Part shown: positions 16,912 to 26,344 of the stretch, piece by piece
Layout: the number at the start of each line of letters is the position of its first letter
Numbering within the stretch: position 1 is the first letter of the stretch
Assembly: GCF_020905295.1 (NCBI RefSeq)
Contig: NZ_JAJJMM010000001.1
Span: forward strand, 6,138,001 to 6,202,000
Direction: 5' to 3'
Source of the DNA: Flavobacterium piscisymbiosum
Lineage (GTDB): Bacteria; Bacteroidota; Bacteroidia; Flavobacteriales; Flavobacteriaceae
DNA length: 64,000 nt
Made by a program: the position numbers and the translations under genes
The notes under the pieces: model-generated
What the model saw: only the letters and a program-made list of their open reading frames with translations
What the model was told of the DNA's origin: nothing
The model's database searches: none

Positions 16912-18735
16912 CTATTTTTTAGATAAAGCCTCCATAATCTTAGTATAAATTTCGGTGTTTTGATATACGCCCATAAAATTCTCTGCGCCTGGCCCGTAAG
17001 CAAAAACCGGAACCGGAACTGCGGTATGATCGTTTGTACTAAAACTTCCGTGTACATATCCTTTTTCGATACTTCCGTCAATTAATGAAAGTCCGCCCGT
17101 TTCGTGATCGGCTGTAACGATTAATAAAGTTTCCGGATTTTTATCTACAAATTCCATTGCCTGTCCTACTACTTTATCAAAATCAAGCATTTCGCGAACT
17201 ACATATTCTACATTATTTTGGTGTCCGCCGTAATCGATTTGCGCTCCTTCGGCCATGATAAAAAACGGATTTTTTGTTTTGGCAAAAGTTGAGGTTGCTT
17301 TCACTAAAGATTTAGATAAAAAATCCCCTCTTCCGTTTTTCATAGACACTACCGAAGCGTCATCCAAAACAATAAATTTGAAGTTTTTGATGGTATCCAA
17401 AGAGCTGAATTTATCCGAAAAAGTATAGCCTTTTTGCATCAATAGCTTCGAAAGATCTTTACCATCTTTTCGCGATGTAAATTCTTTTGGCCCTCCTCCT
17501 ATCAAAATATCGGACGGATTTGCTAAAAAATCTTCGGCAATTGGCTGGCTGTAACTTCTCTCTGGTTGATGTGCGTAAAAACACGCCGGAGTAGCATCGG
17601 TAATATTTCCGGCTGAGATAATGGCCGTTTTATAATTTTTCTTCGCCAATTGTTGGGTGATTAATTCTAATGGTTTTCCGTTTTCATCGACACTAATAAA
17701 ACGATTATTGGTTTTATGTCCCGTTGCCATTGCCGTTGCTCCGGCAGCCGAATCTGTAATATAACTATCTGAAGATTTGGTGATCGAAAATCCCTGAGTT
17801 GGAATATTAAACAAACTCAACTGCCCTTTATTGGCCGTGTAACCGGAGTAAATCTGCGTTAAACCCATTCCGTCACCAATTAAAAGAATGACATTTTTCG
17901 CTTTCTTTTTGGCGAAAGCCGAAGCATTTTTAGGAACATACGCCTGATGAAATTCGGTATTTTGATAAAATGTAGATTTGATATTGTTGATAAAATGCGT
18001 CAGTTCCGGAACATTATCAGTACCAATAAAATCAACTTTTAGGTTCATCAGCGTCATCCACGTATTTACATTATCCTGAGTGGCCCAGAATCTTATTTTT
18101 TTATTTTGATCGTGTACTTTTTTTATGATGGATTGTACCTTTTCGGCATCGGCCTGAGTCATTACGCCTTTCCCATTCCAAATCGTAATTTCTTTTAAAT
18201 CCTCGCTGATCATTTCTACGCGTGACAATTGTTCCGAAGTATAATTTTCGTTGAGTCTTCCGTCGAAATAAATAAAATCAGGATAGTCTTTCCATGTTGT
18301 TGGCGAAGGTCGGTTTCCTGAAATTACCACTTTTAGATTTTTGTTCGAAATTAAATCAGGATAGCTTTTAATTTGTTGGGCGATTAATTTTAAAGTTGCT
18401 TCGGCTTCTGTTTTAATATCAATCATTAAAATCAAAGGTTTATTACTCGGATATGCTTTTCCGCCAAGACTTTTTAATTTATTAGAAAGCGGATCTAAAT
18501 ATTGACTTTTAAGGGTATTCTGTGCGTTAATTTCCTTAGAGGTATGCGCCACAAAAAGTTCATTATTCACAATAAAAACATCGGCTTCGATAACACCGGT
18601 TTCATTGGAATAAGCTTCGTAAAAAGGAAGTTTACTCGCATAATCATTATGAGAATGAATGTTGGATGAGCTGTATTCCTGCGCTTGTGCAAACACAAAG
18701 AATTGGAGGCAAAAAAGGGTGATTATTTTTTTCAT
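16912..18735 (-). CDS. Secreted alkaline phosphatase with N-terminal PI-PLC/GDPD-like domain
   Basis: 607 residues with a signal peptide ending near AQAQ (residue 19). Residues about 25-255 resemble the PI-PLC/glycerophosphodiesterase superfamily: IHSHNDYASKLPFYEAY, then GVIEADVFIVNNELFVAH with the acidic metal residues. Residues about 278-605 are an alkaline phosphatase: GDGMG (287-291), nucleophile Ser 329 in TDSAAGATAMATG, and ADHETGGLSL. A phosphodiesterase and a phosphomonoesterase in one polypeptide could release phosphate from diesters in two steps (inference). It is transcribed alone, with its own terminator and a repeat-rich 582-base upstream region. Confidence 0.85.
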   Translation of the reverse strand: MKKIITLFCLQFFVFAQAQEYSSSNIHSHNDYASKLPFYEAYSNETGVIEADVFIVNNELFVAHTSKEINAQNTLKSQYLDPLSNKLKSLGGKAYPSNKPLILMIDIKTEAEATLKLIAQQIKSYPDLISNKNLKVVISGNRPSPTTWKDYPDFIYFDGRLNENYTSEQLSRVEMISEDLKEITIWNGKGVMTQADAEKVQSIIKKVHDQNKKIRFWATQDNVNTWMTLMNLKVDFIGTDNVPELTHFINNIKSTFYQNTEFHQAYVPKNASAFAKKKAKNVILLIGDGMGLTQIYSGYTANKGQLSLFNIPTQGFSITKSSDSYITDSAAGATAMATGHKTNNRFISVDENGKPLELITQQLAKKNYKTAIISAGNITDATPACFYAHQPERSYSQPIAEDFLANPSDILIGGGPKEFTSRKDGKDLSKLLMQKGYTFSDKFSSLDTIKNFKFIVLDDASVVSMKNGRGDFLSKSLVKATSTFAKTKNPFFIMAEGAQIDYGGHQNNVEYVVREMLDFDKVVGQAMEFVDKNPETLLIVTADHETGGLSLIDGSIEKGYVHGSFSTNDHTAVPVPVFAYGPGAENFMGVYQNTEIYTKIMEALSKK

Positions 18736-18802
18736 TGGAAAAATTGGGTTTGTTTATTTTTTTTAAGTTGTAGGTGACTTTATTTATTATATTATTTTTT
18801 TT

Positions 18803-18880
18803 AGGAGCTAATCCCGCTATCCGTTTCAATCTTTTGTGGCGAACCCCGCCACAAAAGGATTTCCACTTCTATCGGGGCTA
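18803..18880 (+). repeat. Dispersed hairpin element, copy 1 (AGGAGCTAATCCCGC family)
   Basis: Begins AGGAGCTAATCCCGC and ends CTATCGGGGCTA. Its centre is an 11-bp perfect stem, CTTTTGTGGCG (18831-18841) with CGCCACAAAAG (18847-18857). Related copies are at 56453-56586 (inverted) and 58634-58712. The stem sequence differs between copies but stays paired. Confidence 0.75.
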
Positions 18881-18910
18881 AAGCACTCGTTTTCATAACA
18901 ATATTTTCGT

Positions 18911-19116
18911 ATAGTTTGTCATTTCGAGGAACGAGAAATCTTCGCAAGTAACTCGACAAAGATTGTGGCATTTCTAGTGTAATTTACTTCTTCTATTTGC
19001 TATCGCTTTAGTCTCCTTTCGGTCGAAATGACAATATTAGGGTTACGTTGTATGTAATTCCAATCTTTGTCGATCTTGCAACGGAGATTTCTCGTTCCTC
19101 GAAATGACAAACTATG
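18911..19116. repeat. Long imperfect inverted repeat (GTTTGTCATTTCGA family)
   Basis: The left arm (18911-18965, starting ATAGTTTGTCATTTCGAGGA) and right arm (19061-19116) are near-complementary over about 54 bases. The interval holds CCTTTCGGTCGAAATGACA. A shorter relative with arms GTTTGTCATTTC/GAAATGACAAAC is at 56333-56419. Together with copy 1 above it fills most of the 582-base gap 18736-19317; no gene was found in that gap. Confidence 0.75.
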
Positions 19117-19186
19117 AGGAGATTCTTTGTATAGTTACATGGGGTAAAATCATTTTTAATCCTTTAATCAGTGGCAAAAAAAACCA

Positions 19187-19228
19187 AAACAAACCAGCCT
19201 TTTTCTAAAAAAAGACTGGCTTGTTTTT
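19187..19228 (-). terminator. Intrinsic terminator of the SusC/SusD operon
   Basis: CCAG...CTGG with an inner CTTTTT/AAAAAG stem and outer AACAA/TTGTT pairs. On the minus strand it is followed by T-rich sequence, about 90 bases after the SusD stop codon at 19318. Confidence 0.65.
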
Positions 19229-19317
19229 ATATCTAAAAATTCATTTGTTTTTTTCTTACGACTGCAAGCTCCGACAAGCTTGCAGCGTAGAAAAAACAAA
19301 CAAACTGAAACTACAAA

Positions 19318-20853
19318 TTACCAGCCTTTATTTTGCGTAAGCGCTCCTTTGCTCACTGCGATTTCATCTGGTGGTATTGGCCAAACATGGTGAATGGCAG
19401 GGTTGAAATTACGGGCCGGATAAATCACGGTTCCGTTATAATGATGTAAAGGTTTTGCATACGTTGCCTGAGCATCGCCCCAACGCACAAGATCGAAATG
19501 ACGGTCTGTCCATTCTCCGGCAAGTTCGCAACGTCTTTCTCTTTTTAAATCGGTTAGTGTTGCTCCGGCAATATCGCCAAGACCTGCACGATGACGGATC
19601 ATATTGATTTCGGTATCGGCGTTTAGGCCTTTCATTAATTTGGCTTCCGCCAACATTAAAATCACATCGGCATAACGCAAAAGCGGCACGTTTAAAGCTG
19701 TTGAAGGTTTGTCTCCGTTGGCGTTTACATAACGAATGTCGATTCCGCCAGAAGTTGTTTTTGGATAACCAAACGGCTCCATATATTTATTGAACTGATA
19801 TCCGGTTCTGTTACTGGAACTTACTATATATTTTCCTTCATTAAAAGTTACTAATTCACCAAAATACAAGAATTTATCTCCTTTTTGCAAAATAGTCGCG
19901 CTGCGTCTTTTATCTGTTGGATCATAGGTATCAAACAATTCTTTGGTAGGATAAAAATTTCCCCAACCGTTGTAAGCTCCCCAACCTTTATCCTCCAGAC
20001 AAACTCCAGGAAAAATAGAACCCAAAGAAGTATTTTCGGCACTAGAAGTTACAGACCAGATATATTCTGAAGACCAGTTATTTTTGATTTTAAACACATC
20101 TTCAAAATTATCCAACAGCTTGTGTTTTCCGCTGGCAACAATCATGTTAGCATACTTAATCACATTGTCCCAGTCTTTGGCATACAAATACGTACGAACC
20201 AAATATCCCCAGGCTGCTGTTTTATGAGCACGACCGTAATTGTCTGGAGTTAGTTCATTAAAATAAGGCAATAACTCAGCTGCTTTTACTAAATCTGCTG
20301 CGATGTAGGCATAGTTTTCAGCTACGTTTTTAGCTCTTGGCACATACACATTGGTAGGGTTTTCGCGATCCTGAATTGGGATTCCTGCGCGATCGTCTCC
20401 ATAATGATACGCCAATTCTAAATGCATTACGGCATGGTTGAAATAAGCTTCGCCCAACATGGTGTTTTTTGTTTTCTCATCTAAATTAATCTTCGGAATG
20501 TTACGAATCACATCGTTGCAGCGTTTCATGATTTCGTAGTGAATTCTCCAGATATCTTTGGTATCAGATTCTGCACCATCAACAATAAAATTCTTGATAC
20601 GTTCTGCGTTTTGTCTTGGTTTGGTACCAATATCATCACTTGCATTGTTCAGCCAGAAAAATCCGCGACCGTACATATTATCATCAGAATATAAAGCATA
20701 AATCGCGTTTACTCCTGCTTTTGCATCTGCAGGCGTTTTCCAGAAATTTCCGCTTGAAGGAGCTCCTTGCGGAACCAGATCAAGTTCGCTTTCGCAAGCT
20801 GTAGCGCCCAATAAAAGCACAAAACTCAATACTAAAAGACTTAAATTTTTCAT
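19318..20853 (-). CDS. SusD/RagB family nutrient-binding outer membrane lipoprotein
   Basis: 511 residues from the ATG ending at 20853, chosen because it puts a lipoprotein signal at the N-terminus (MKNLSLLVLSFVLLLGATAC). An upstream ATG at 20886 would overlap the SusC gene. SusD hallmarks are FWKTPADAKAGVNAIYALYS at the N-terminus, RHRAGLGDIAGATLTDLKRE, and a C-terminal region ending HHVWPIPPDEIAVSKGALTQ. It forms the lid of the SusC transporter. It is 19 bases downstream of the SusC gene. No degradative enzyme is in this operon, so the ligand (glycan, peptide or other) cannot be assigned. Confidence 0.93.
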   Translation of the reverse strand: MKNLSLLVLSFVLLLGATACESELDLVPQGAPSSGNFWKTPADAKAGVNAIYALYSDDNMYGRGFFWLNNASDDIGTKPRQNAERIKNFIVDGAESDTKDIWRIHYEIMKRCNDVIRNIPKINLDEKTKNTMLGEAYFNHAVMHLELAYHYGDDRAGIPIQDRENPTNVYVPRAKNVAENYAYIAADLVKAAELLPYFNELTPDNYGRAHKTAAWGYLVRTYLYAKDWDNVIKYANMIVASGKHKLLDNFEDVFKIKNNWSSEYIWSVTSSAENTSLGSIFPGVCLEDKGWGAYNGWGNFYPTKELFDTYDPTDKRRSATILQKGDKFLYFGELVTFNEGKYIVSSSNRTGYQFNKYMEPFGYPKTTSGGIDIRYVNANGDKPSTALNVPLLRYADVILMLAEAKLMKGLNADTEINMIRHRAGLGDIAGATLTDLKRERRCELAGEWTDRHFDLVRWGDAQATYAKPLHHYNGTVIYPARNFNPAIHHVWPIPPDEIAVSKGALTQNKGW

Positions 20854-20872
20854 TTTATTTGTTTTATGTTTT

Positions 20873-23800
20873 TTAAAAAGTTGCATTTACACCCGTCATA
20901 TAAATACGGGAAAGTGGATATTTTCCTAAGTCCATACCAAAGTTGTTTAAACCAACTTCCGGATCCATTCCTGAATATTTGGTAATCGTGAAAAGGTTTT
21001 GTCCTGAGATAAAGAATCTTAATTTCGCTTTTCCGTTTAGCCATTGGTCTTTAACCGTATATCCAATCGAAAGGTTTCTTAATCTTACGAAAGAAGCATC
21101 TTCGATATAAAAATCAGAGATTCGACCAAAGTTATTGTTGTTATCTGTTGATGAAAGTACCGGAATACTAGTGTTTGTATTGGTTGGCGACCACGCATTT
21201 TTAGACTCAGCCAATAAATTATACCCTGGAAAAGAACCGTTTAAACCGGTATGTTTTACAGCATTAAAAACGCTATTTCCTGCTGCTCCGCTAAAAAATA
21301 CATTCATATCGAAACCTTTGTACTTAAAGTTCATATTTAAACTGAAAGTGGTTTTAGGAAAAGGACTTCCCAACACAACTCTATCGCTGTTGTTGATGAC
21401 ACCGTCTCCGTTTACATCTTTAAATTTAATATCTCCCGCAACCGCATTTGGCTGATACACTTCACCTTTGGTATTAACATACCCTTTTGCCTCAGCATTA
21501 CTTTGGAACAATCCGTCTGTAGAATAGCCATAAAAAGCACCAACCGGACTTCCTACCTGATAAATATTGGCCAAAGGCAAACTACGAACCCGGCTTAAAT
21601 TCAATGGTTCCAGAGAGGTCAAATCATCTTTGATCGAAACAATTTTATTGCTTAAAAAGGCGGCGTTTGCTGTTACATCAAATTTAAAATCACCGCGTGT
21701 TTTTTGGTACGTTAAACTTGCTTCGATTCCTTTGTTTTCTACATTTCCTGAGTTTACAATTCGGCCCAGCGGAGTTCCCGAAACACCAGGAAGCTGATCA
21801 CGAACCAACATGTCTTTGTTTGTTTTTACATAAGCATCCAAAGATCCTGACAAAGCGCTGTTGAACATCGTGAAATCTAATCCTACGTTGGTTTGCTCAG
21901 AGCTTTCCCATCTTAAATTAGGGTTCGATAATTCGCTTTCTGCGTATCCGTAATTGATTACCGGAGTTGACCCAATTAAACCTTGGGTTTGAGTCAATGG
22001 TACACTAAACTGGTACGGTCCAAGGTTTCCTAAGTTTCCTATTTGTCCCCAGCTTCCGCGTAATTTTAATGTACTGATTATCGGATTAATACCTTTCATG
22101 AATCCTTCTTCCGAAATCAACCAACCTGCAGAAACAGAAGGATAAACTTTCCAACGGTTTTCAGATGTTAATTTTGAAGTTCCGTCACGACGTACAATTC
22201 CCGAGATTAAATACTTTTGATTAAAGTCGTAATTCAATCTTCCAACATAAGAAGAAATAATTTCTTCAGATAATCCTGCAGTTATTTGCTGTACTAATTT
22301 AGCATTCAATAAATAACGTTGCGATGGATCTTCATTATCGAAACCTGTACCTTGTATGGTATAAAAATTTCTTTTGGTTTGTTGGTACGTATATCCGGCT
22401 AAAGCTTTGAAATTATGTTTGCCTAATGATTTTTCGTAAGAAAGAGTCTGCTCACTTAATAAATCTGTTGTTGTTGAGTTGGTTAAGGTTAATCTGTTAA
22501 AATCAAACACTTTGCCCGGTTCTGTAATTTTAACTGCAAAATCGGTTGAGTTGTTTTGAATTCTGGTATAACCCCAGTTTGATTTTACTTTTAATCCTGA
22601 AATAATTTCCCATTCGGCATAAGGATTGATCAAAATAGTCGAAACAGGATTTCTGTTGTCCAGTCTTTTTAGATAAGCTACAGGATTAATTACGTCTCCG
22701 TAAGAACCAATATATTTTTCAGGAACTCCTCCAAATTGTCCTGAACCGTCTTCTCTGTAAATAGTTGCATTTGGCGGATAAAAAATTGCTGCTAAAATTG
22801 CACCTGTATAACCACTATTTGTATTTGCCGCCTGACCGTCGGTTAAGGAATACGACATGTTTTCTCCTAATGTAAAATTGGGCGCCAGTTTAAAAGAAGA
22901 ATTGGCTCTTGCCGTATATCTTGTCCCGAAAGTATTCAATAAAATACCTTCATTTTTTCTATAACTTCCTGACAAAAAGAAATTCGATTTTTCTGTTTTT
23001 CCGTTTACCGAAATAGACAAATCCTGAATCTCACCTGTACGGAAAATTTCATCCATCCAGTTGGTTTTTGTTGTTCTTGCTGTTGGTTCAAATGCAGGAT
23101 CAAAAGCAGGAATTCTAGGCAGACCAGCATTATCTCTCGCTGTATTCATGGCATCAGCATATCCGGCCGCATCCAGAACATCCAGTTTTTTGGCTACACT
23201 CTGAAAACCTCCCTGATAATTTACATTGACATTAATATGATCTGAGATTCCTTTTTTAGACGTAATTAAAATTACTCCACCAGAAGCCCTTGCTCCATAA
23301 ATTGCTGCCGAAGCCGCATCTTTTAGCACACTTATCGATGCAATATCATTTGGGTTTAATGTGTTTAAAGATCCGCTGTAGATAATTCCGTCCAAAACGA
23401 TCAAAGGCGTTTCGGCATTCAGGGAACCAATACCACGAATGTTGATTGTTGGTTCAGCCGTAGGATCTCCTCCATTATTAATTACGGTAACACCCGCTAC
23501 TGTACCTTGCAATAATTCGGCTGCACTGTTGTACGTTCTGCTTGAAGTTTCTTTCATAGAAACCGTTCCAACAGCTCCCAAAACTTCATTCTTTTTTACC
23601 GAACCGTATCCCATAACCACAACTTCCTGTAGTTGTTTCATGTCGGCTAAAAGTTTAACGCTTATGTTTTTATCTGAACTTGTTACTTTTACTTCCTGAG
23701 TAACATACCCTACGTACGAAAAAATAAGTACAGCTTCTGATGAATTGATTTCCATCTTGAAAGTTCCGTCGAAATCTGTAGTGGCTGCTGTATCAGAATT

Positions 23801-24262
23801 TTTGTCTTTGATTCCAACGCCCGGCAACGGCATTCCGTCATCGCCCCCAAAAACAGTTCCTGAAATGCTTATTTTACCTTGTCCTGCATCTCCCAGTTTT
23901 TGATTTTTTTTGATGACAATATTGTTGCTTACAATTTCGTATTTCAAGAAAAAATTGCTGCATATTTTATCTAATGCCTGTTCTAAGGTTACGTTACTCA
24001 GTTTCAGGCTAATTTTCTGATTGGTATTGACCTGATTGGTTTCGTACATAAAATGTACATCAGCTTGCTTTTCTATTTTCTGAAAAACATTCTTTATCGT
24101 TTCATTCTCAACTTTTAAGGTTACCCTTTTACTGCTGTTAATGCTCGCTGCCTTCATTGTTGATCCGATAAAAAATAAAGCCACAAACAGAAGTGCTTTT
24201 GTTAATATCGTTTTTTTAATGCTCTGACAGTTTACGACGTACCGCATTTGTTTTTTAGTCAT
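20873..24262 (-). CDS. SusC/RagA family TonB-dependent transporter with STN signalling domain
   Basis: 1129 residues. After the signal peptide (ending about residue 38, STMKA) comes an STN domain (about 45-115, NVFQKIEKQADVHFMYETNQ). Next are a carboxypeptidase-like beta domain (about 130-215), the plug (VVMGYGSVKKNEVLGAVGTV onward) and the 22-strand barrel, ending with a terminal aromatic residue (VNATF). The STN domain is the part that contacts FecR-type anti-sigma factors. This fits the FecR and ECF sigma genes directly upstream. The transporter should therefore both import and signal its substrate. The 327-base upstream gap contains a dispersed repeat (24361-24496). Confidence 0.95.
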   Translation of the reverse strand: MTKKQMRYVVNCQSIKKTILTKALLFVALFFIGSTMKAASINSSKRVTLKVENETIKNVFQKIEKQADVHFMYETNQVNTNQKISLKLSNVTLEQALDKICSNFFLKYEIVSNNIVIKKNQKLGDAGQGKISISGTVFGGDDGMPLPGVGIKDKNSDTAATTDFDGTFKMEINSSEAVLIFSYVGYVTQEVKVTSSDKNISVKLLADMKQLQEVVVMGYGSVKKNEVLGAVGTVSMKETSSRTYNSAAELLQGTVAGVTVINNGGDPTAEPTINIRGIGSLNAETPLIVLDGIIYSGSLNTLNPNDIASISVLKDAASAAIYGARASGGVILITSKKGISDHINVNVNYQGGFQSVAKKLDVLDAAGYADAMNTARDNAGLPRIPAFDPAFEPTARTTKTNWMDEIFRTGEIQDLSISVNGKTEKSNFFLSGSYRKNEGILLNTFGTRYTARANSSFKLAPNFTLGENMSYSLTDGQAANTNSGYTGAILAAIFYPPNATIYREDGSGQFGGVPEKYIGSYGDVINPVAYLKRLDNRNPVSTILINPYAEWEIISGLKVKSNWGYTRIQNNSTDFAVKITEPGKVFDFNRLTLTNSTTTDLLSEQTLSYEKSLGKHNFKALAGYTYQQTKRNFYTIQGTGFDNEDPSQRYLLNAKLVQQITAGLSEEIISSYVGRLNYDFNQKYLISGIVRRDGTSKLTSENRWKVYPSVSAGWLISEEGFMKGINPIISTLKLRGSWGQIGNLGNLGPYQFSVPLTQTQGLIGSTPVINYGYAESELSNPNLRWESSEQTNVGLDFTMFNSALSGSLDAYVKTNKDMLVRDQLPGVSGTPLGRIVNSGNVENKGIEASLTYQKTRGDFKFDVTANAAFLSNKIVSIKDDLTSLEPLNLSRVRSLPLANIYQVGSPVGAFYGYSTDGLFQSNAEAKGYVNTKGEVYQPNAVAGDIKFKDVNGDGVINNSDRVVLGSPFPKTTFSLNMNFKYKGFDMNVFFSGAAGNSVFNAVKHTGLNGSFPGYNLLAESKNAWSPTNTNTSIPVLSSTDNNNNFGRISDFYIEDASFVRLRNLSIGYTVKDQWLNGKAKLRFFISGQNLFTITKYSGMDPEVGLNNFGMDLGKYPLSRIYMTGVNATF

Positions 24263-24360
24263 GTTTTTGGAATTTTAATTTGTGTTTGGATTATTGCTTG
24301 GTTTCTACGTAGATGATTGATTAACTTAATTTTAAAATACTTGTAATTGCGTAATTGTTT

Positions 24361-24496
24361 TAACACATAGGGACATAGCTTTTCTTTGTCGATAAAGGCG
24401 TTTCACTTGGAATAAATCACATTAGCTATGTAAAAAAATCATGATTTTCTAAAAGCATCTTAATTCTTAATTTTAAATCTATGTTTCTATGTGTTT
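24361..24496 (-). repeat. MITE-like element, copy 1, upstream of susC
   Basis: Ends are AAACACATAGAAACATAG (minus strand, 24479-24496) and AAGCTATGTCCCTATGTGTT (24362-24381), forming terminal inverted repeats. The internal AAGTGAAACGCCTTT (24394-24408) is shared with copies at 35687, 39539 and 46856. It is oriented toward the susC start codon 98 bases away. The rest of 24263-24588 is AT-rich without a gene. Confidence 0.75.
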
Positions 24497-24588
24497 AATT
24501 TTTTTGCTCGCAGATCAAGCAGATCGAGCAGATTTTTAATTTTTAATTCTCAATTTTTAATTCTTTTTATTCTCTTTTAAAGGTTACC

Positions 24589-25509
24589 TTATTGTATGAT
24601 ATAAGTTCCTGCTTCGATTTTATAATTGGCATTGATGATATTGCATACCAAAGCCACAACCTGATTAACAGGAAGTTCTTTGAAATAAGCACTGATTTTA
24701 AGATTGTTGAGGTTTTTGTTTTCGATCTGGATCGCTACATTATAATTGCGATTAAGAGTTGCGATAACTTCCGGCAAAGGCGCATCTTCAAAAACAATGA
24801 TATTTTTTCGCCATAACGAAATAGAATTCACCGGAATATCTGTAAAGGCTTGAATTTTATTATTTTTTGATTTAAAAACTACTTTTTGTCCCGGAGTTAC
24901 ATACACATTTTCTTCGGTTACGGTCGATTTTACATTTACTCTTCCGGTTAAAACCGAAACTTCCTGTGTGGCGTGATCCGGATAAGCCTGAACATTAAAA
25001 CTGGTTCCTAATACTTTGGTATCCATTTTATCTGTATGAATGATAAAAGGATGTTCTTTGTCTTTGGCTACATCAAAAAAAGCTTCTCCGGTAAGATATA
25101 CTTCGCGTGTTCCTCCTTTAAACTTTATTGGATATTTTAAATGACTTCCTGCATTGAGCCAAATTTGGGTTCCGTCGCTTAATGTTATTTTTGCGTGTTC
25201 ACCCAATTTGGTGGCATATTCTTTAGAAATTGTTTTTACAAACGACAGATAAAAGAAGCACGACAATCCCATCAAAAAGATTAGAGAAGCTGCGATTGTC
25301 CAGTTTCTGCTATGAAGAAAAATAACGTTGTTTGTTTTCTTAATTTGTCTGATTTCTTTTTTTAGTTGCGAACGATCAGATTGTATTATGATAGCAGGAT
25401 CTAAAATTTCCTGAGGATGATCGTACCAGTTATTCCATAATTCTTCTCCTTTTTCAGAAGGCTTTCCTTCTAAAAAAAGTTGTACGTCTTGATGTAATTT
25501 TTCAGGCAT
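24589..25509 (-). CDS. FecR family anti-sigma factor
   Basis: 306 residues: a cytosolic N-terminal part (about 1-70), one membrane helix (about 72-92, TIAASLIFLMGLSCFFYLSF) and a periplasmic FecR domain. That domain reads ATKLGEHAKITLSDGTQIWL, then AFFDVAKDKEHPFIIHTDKM and VSVLTGRVNV. A C-terminal DUF4974-type segment (about 235-306) contacts the STN domain in known systems. It holds the ECF sigma factor encoded upstream until the SusC-type transporter binds ligand. The gene is 116 bases downstream of the sigma gene, and that gap carries a motif also found upstream of the sigma gene. Confidence 0.92.
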   Translation of the reverse strand: MPEKLHQDVQLFLEGKPSEKGEELWNNWYDHPQEILDPAIIIQSDRSQLKKEIRQIKKTNNVIFLHSRNWTIAASLIFLMGLSCFFYLSFVKTISKEYATKLGEHAKITLSDGTQIWLNAGSHLKYPIKFKGGTREVYLTGEAFFDVAKDKEHPFIIHTDKMDTKVLGTSFNVQAYPDHATQEVSVLTGRVNVKSTVTEENVYVTPGQKVVFKSKNNKIQAFTDIPVNSISLWRKNIIVFEDAPLPEVIATLNRNYNVAIQIENKNLNNLKISAYFKELPVNQVVALVCNIINANYKIEAGTYIIQ

Positions 25510-25558
25510 TATAATTTGTTTATCTCTTTAATAGTATGTCTTGGGATTGTTACTTTTA

Positions 25559-25578
25559 GGTAGGTGCTTAAGGTTACG
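25559..25578 (-). promoter_or_regulatory. Candidate ECF-type promoter motif upstream of fecR
   Basis: Minus strand CGTAACCTT-N4-ACCTACC occurs 50-69 bases before the FecR start. The same 20-base pattern occurs upstream of the sigma gene (26332-26351). GTAACC resembles a typical ECF -35 element, so autoregulation by the sigma factor is plausible (inference). Confidence 0.45.
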
Positions 25579-25625
25579 CTTTTGTTAAGAAAAAGCGTTC
25601 ACTCATAATTTTTAGAAAACAATGA

Positions 25626-26183
25626 TCAATTGAATTCGCCCAAATAGTTTCGCATAAATTTTAGCGCATAAGCAATATGATACTTTACGGTTTCGTGCGA
25701 TACATTGAGTTCTTCGGCGATTTCTTTGTTGGTGTAATGTTTGATGCGGCTTAGAATAAAAACTTCCTTGGATTTTTTGGGCAATAATAAAGTGGCTTTG
25801 TCGACCGCTTCCTGAAGTTCCTCGTAATAAATAGCATCTTCGGTGGCATTGGTACTATTGTGGTCATTTGTACTTCTGTCGGTAACCTCTTTTATATATT
25901 GGTCGGTAGTATTATGCGATTTGATATAATCTAAAGTCACATAACGAACCGAAGTGTAGATATAAGCCGAAAATTTCTTTTGAATCACCAAAGTCTTTCG
26001 ACGTTCCCAAATAGTGGTAAAAACTTCCTGAACAATTTCTTCAGCAACCGGAACCGATTTCATTCGCACATAAACAAAGCGAACCAATGCATCCCGATAC
26101 CGAAAATACAATTCATCAAACGCTTTGTCTTTTCCTTGTTTCAATAATTCAACAAGCTGCTCATCTGTAAATCCTTTATACAT
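25626..26183 (-). CDS. ECF RNA polymerase sigma-70 factor (FecI/Bacteroidota type)
   Basis: 185 residues. Region 2 is at about 20-75 (FDELYFRYRDALVRFVYVRM, then AEEIVQEVFTTIWERR). Region 4 is at about 125-180 (LPKKSKEVFILSRIKHYTNK, then EIAEELNVSHETVKYHIAYA). The linker is longer than usual and rich in Asn/Thr (TDRSTNDHNSTNATEDA). It is first of the sigma, FecR, SusC, SusD series and should drive the transporter genes when substrate is present. Its upstream region has both a housekeeping-type promoter and an ECF-like motif. Confidence 0.93.
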   Translation of the reverse strand: MYKGFTDEQLVELLKQGKDKAFDELYFRYRDALVRFVYVRMKSVPVAEEIVQEVFTTIWERRKTLVIQKKFSAYIYTSVRYVTLDYIKSHNTTDQYIKEVTDRSTNDHNSTNATEDAIYYEELQEAVDKATLLLPKKSKEVFILSRIKHYTNKEIAEELNVSHETVKYHIAYALKFMRNYLGEFN

Positions 26184-26315
26184 GATGCAGTATTTTTGTA
26201 TTATTTGGCAAATGAACGGTGCTGGCTAAAACACCAATTCTGATTATTTTTTTGCGATGTATTCTTAATTTAAAAAATGACATATACTACAAGTGTGTTG
26301 TTTATAATATGTCTC

Positions 26316-26344
26316 CAAAATTAGAACTGAGGGTAGGTCTGCAA
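26316..26344 (-). promoter_or_regulatory. Housekeeping-type promoter of the ECF sigma gene
   Basis: On the minus strand, TTG (26342-26344), an 18-base spacer and TAATTTTG (26316-26323) match the Bacteroidota consensus. The predicted 5' leader is about 125 bases. Confidence 0.5.

Noticed and set aside
20854..20886. Upstream start for the SusD gene at 20886
   Set aside because: It would overlap the SusC coding end and push the lipoprotein signal peptide 11 residues inward.
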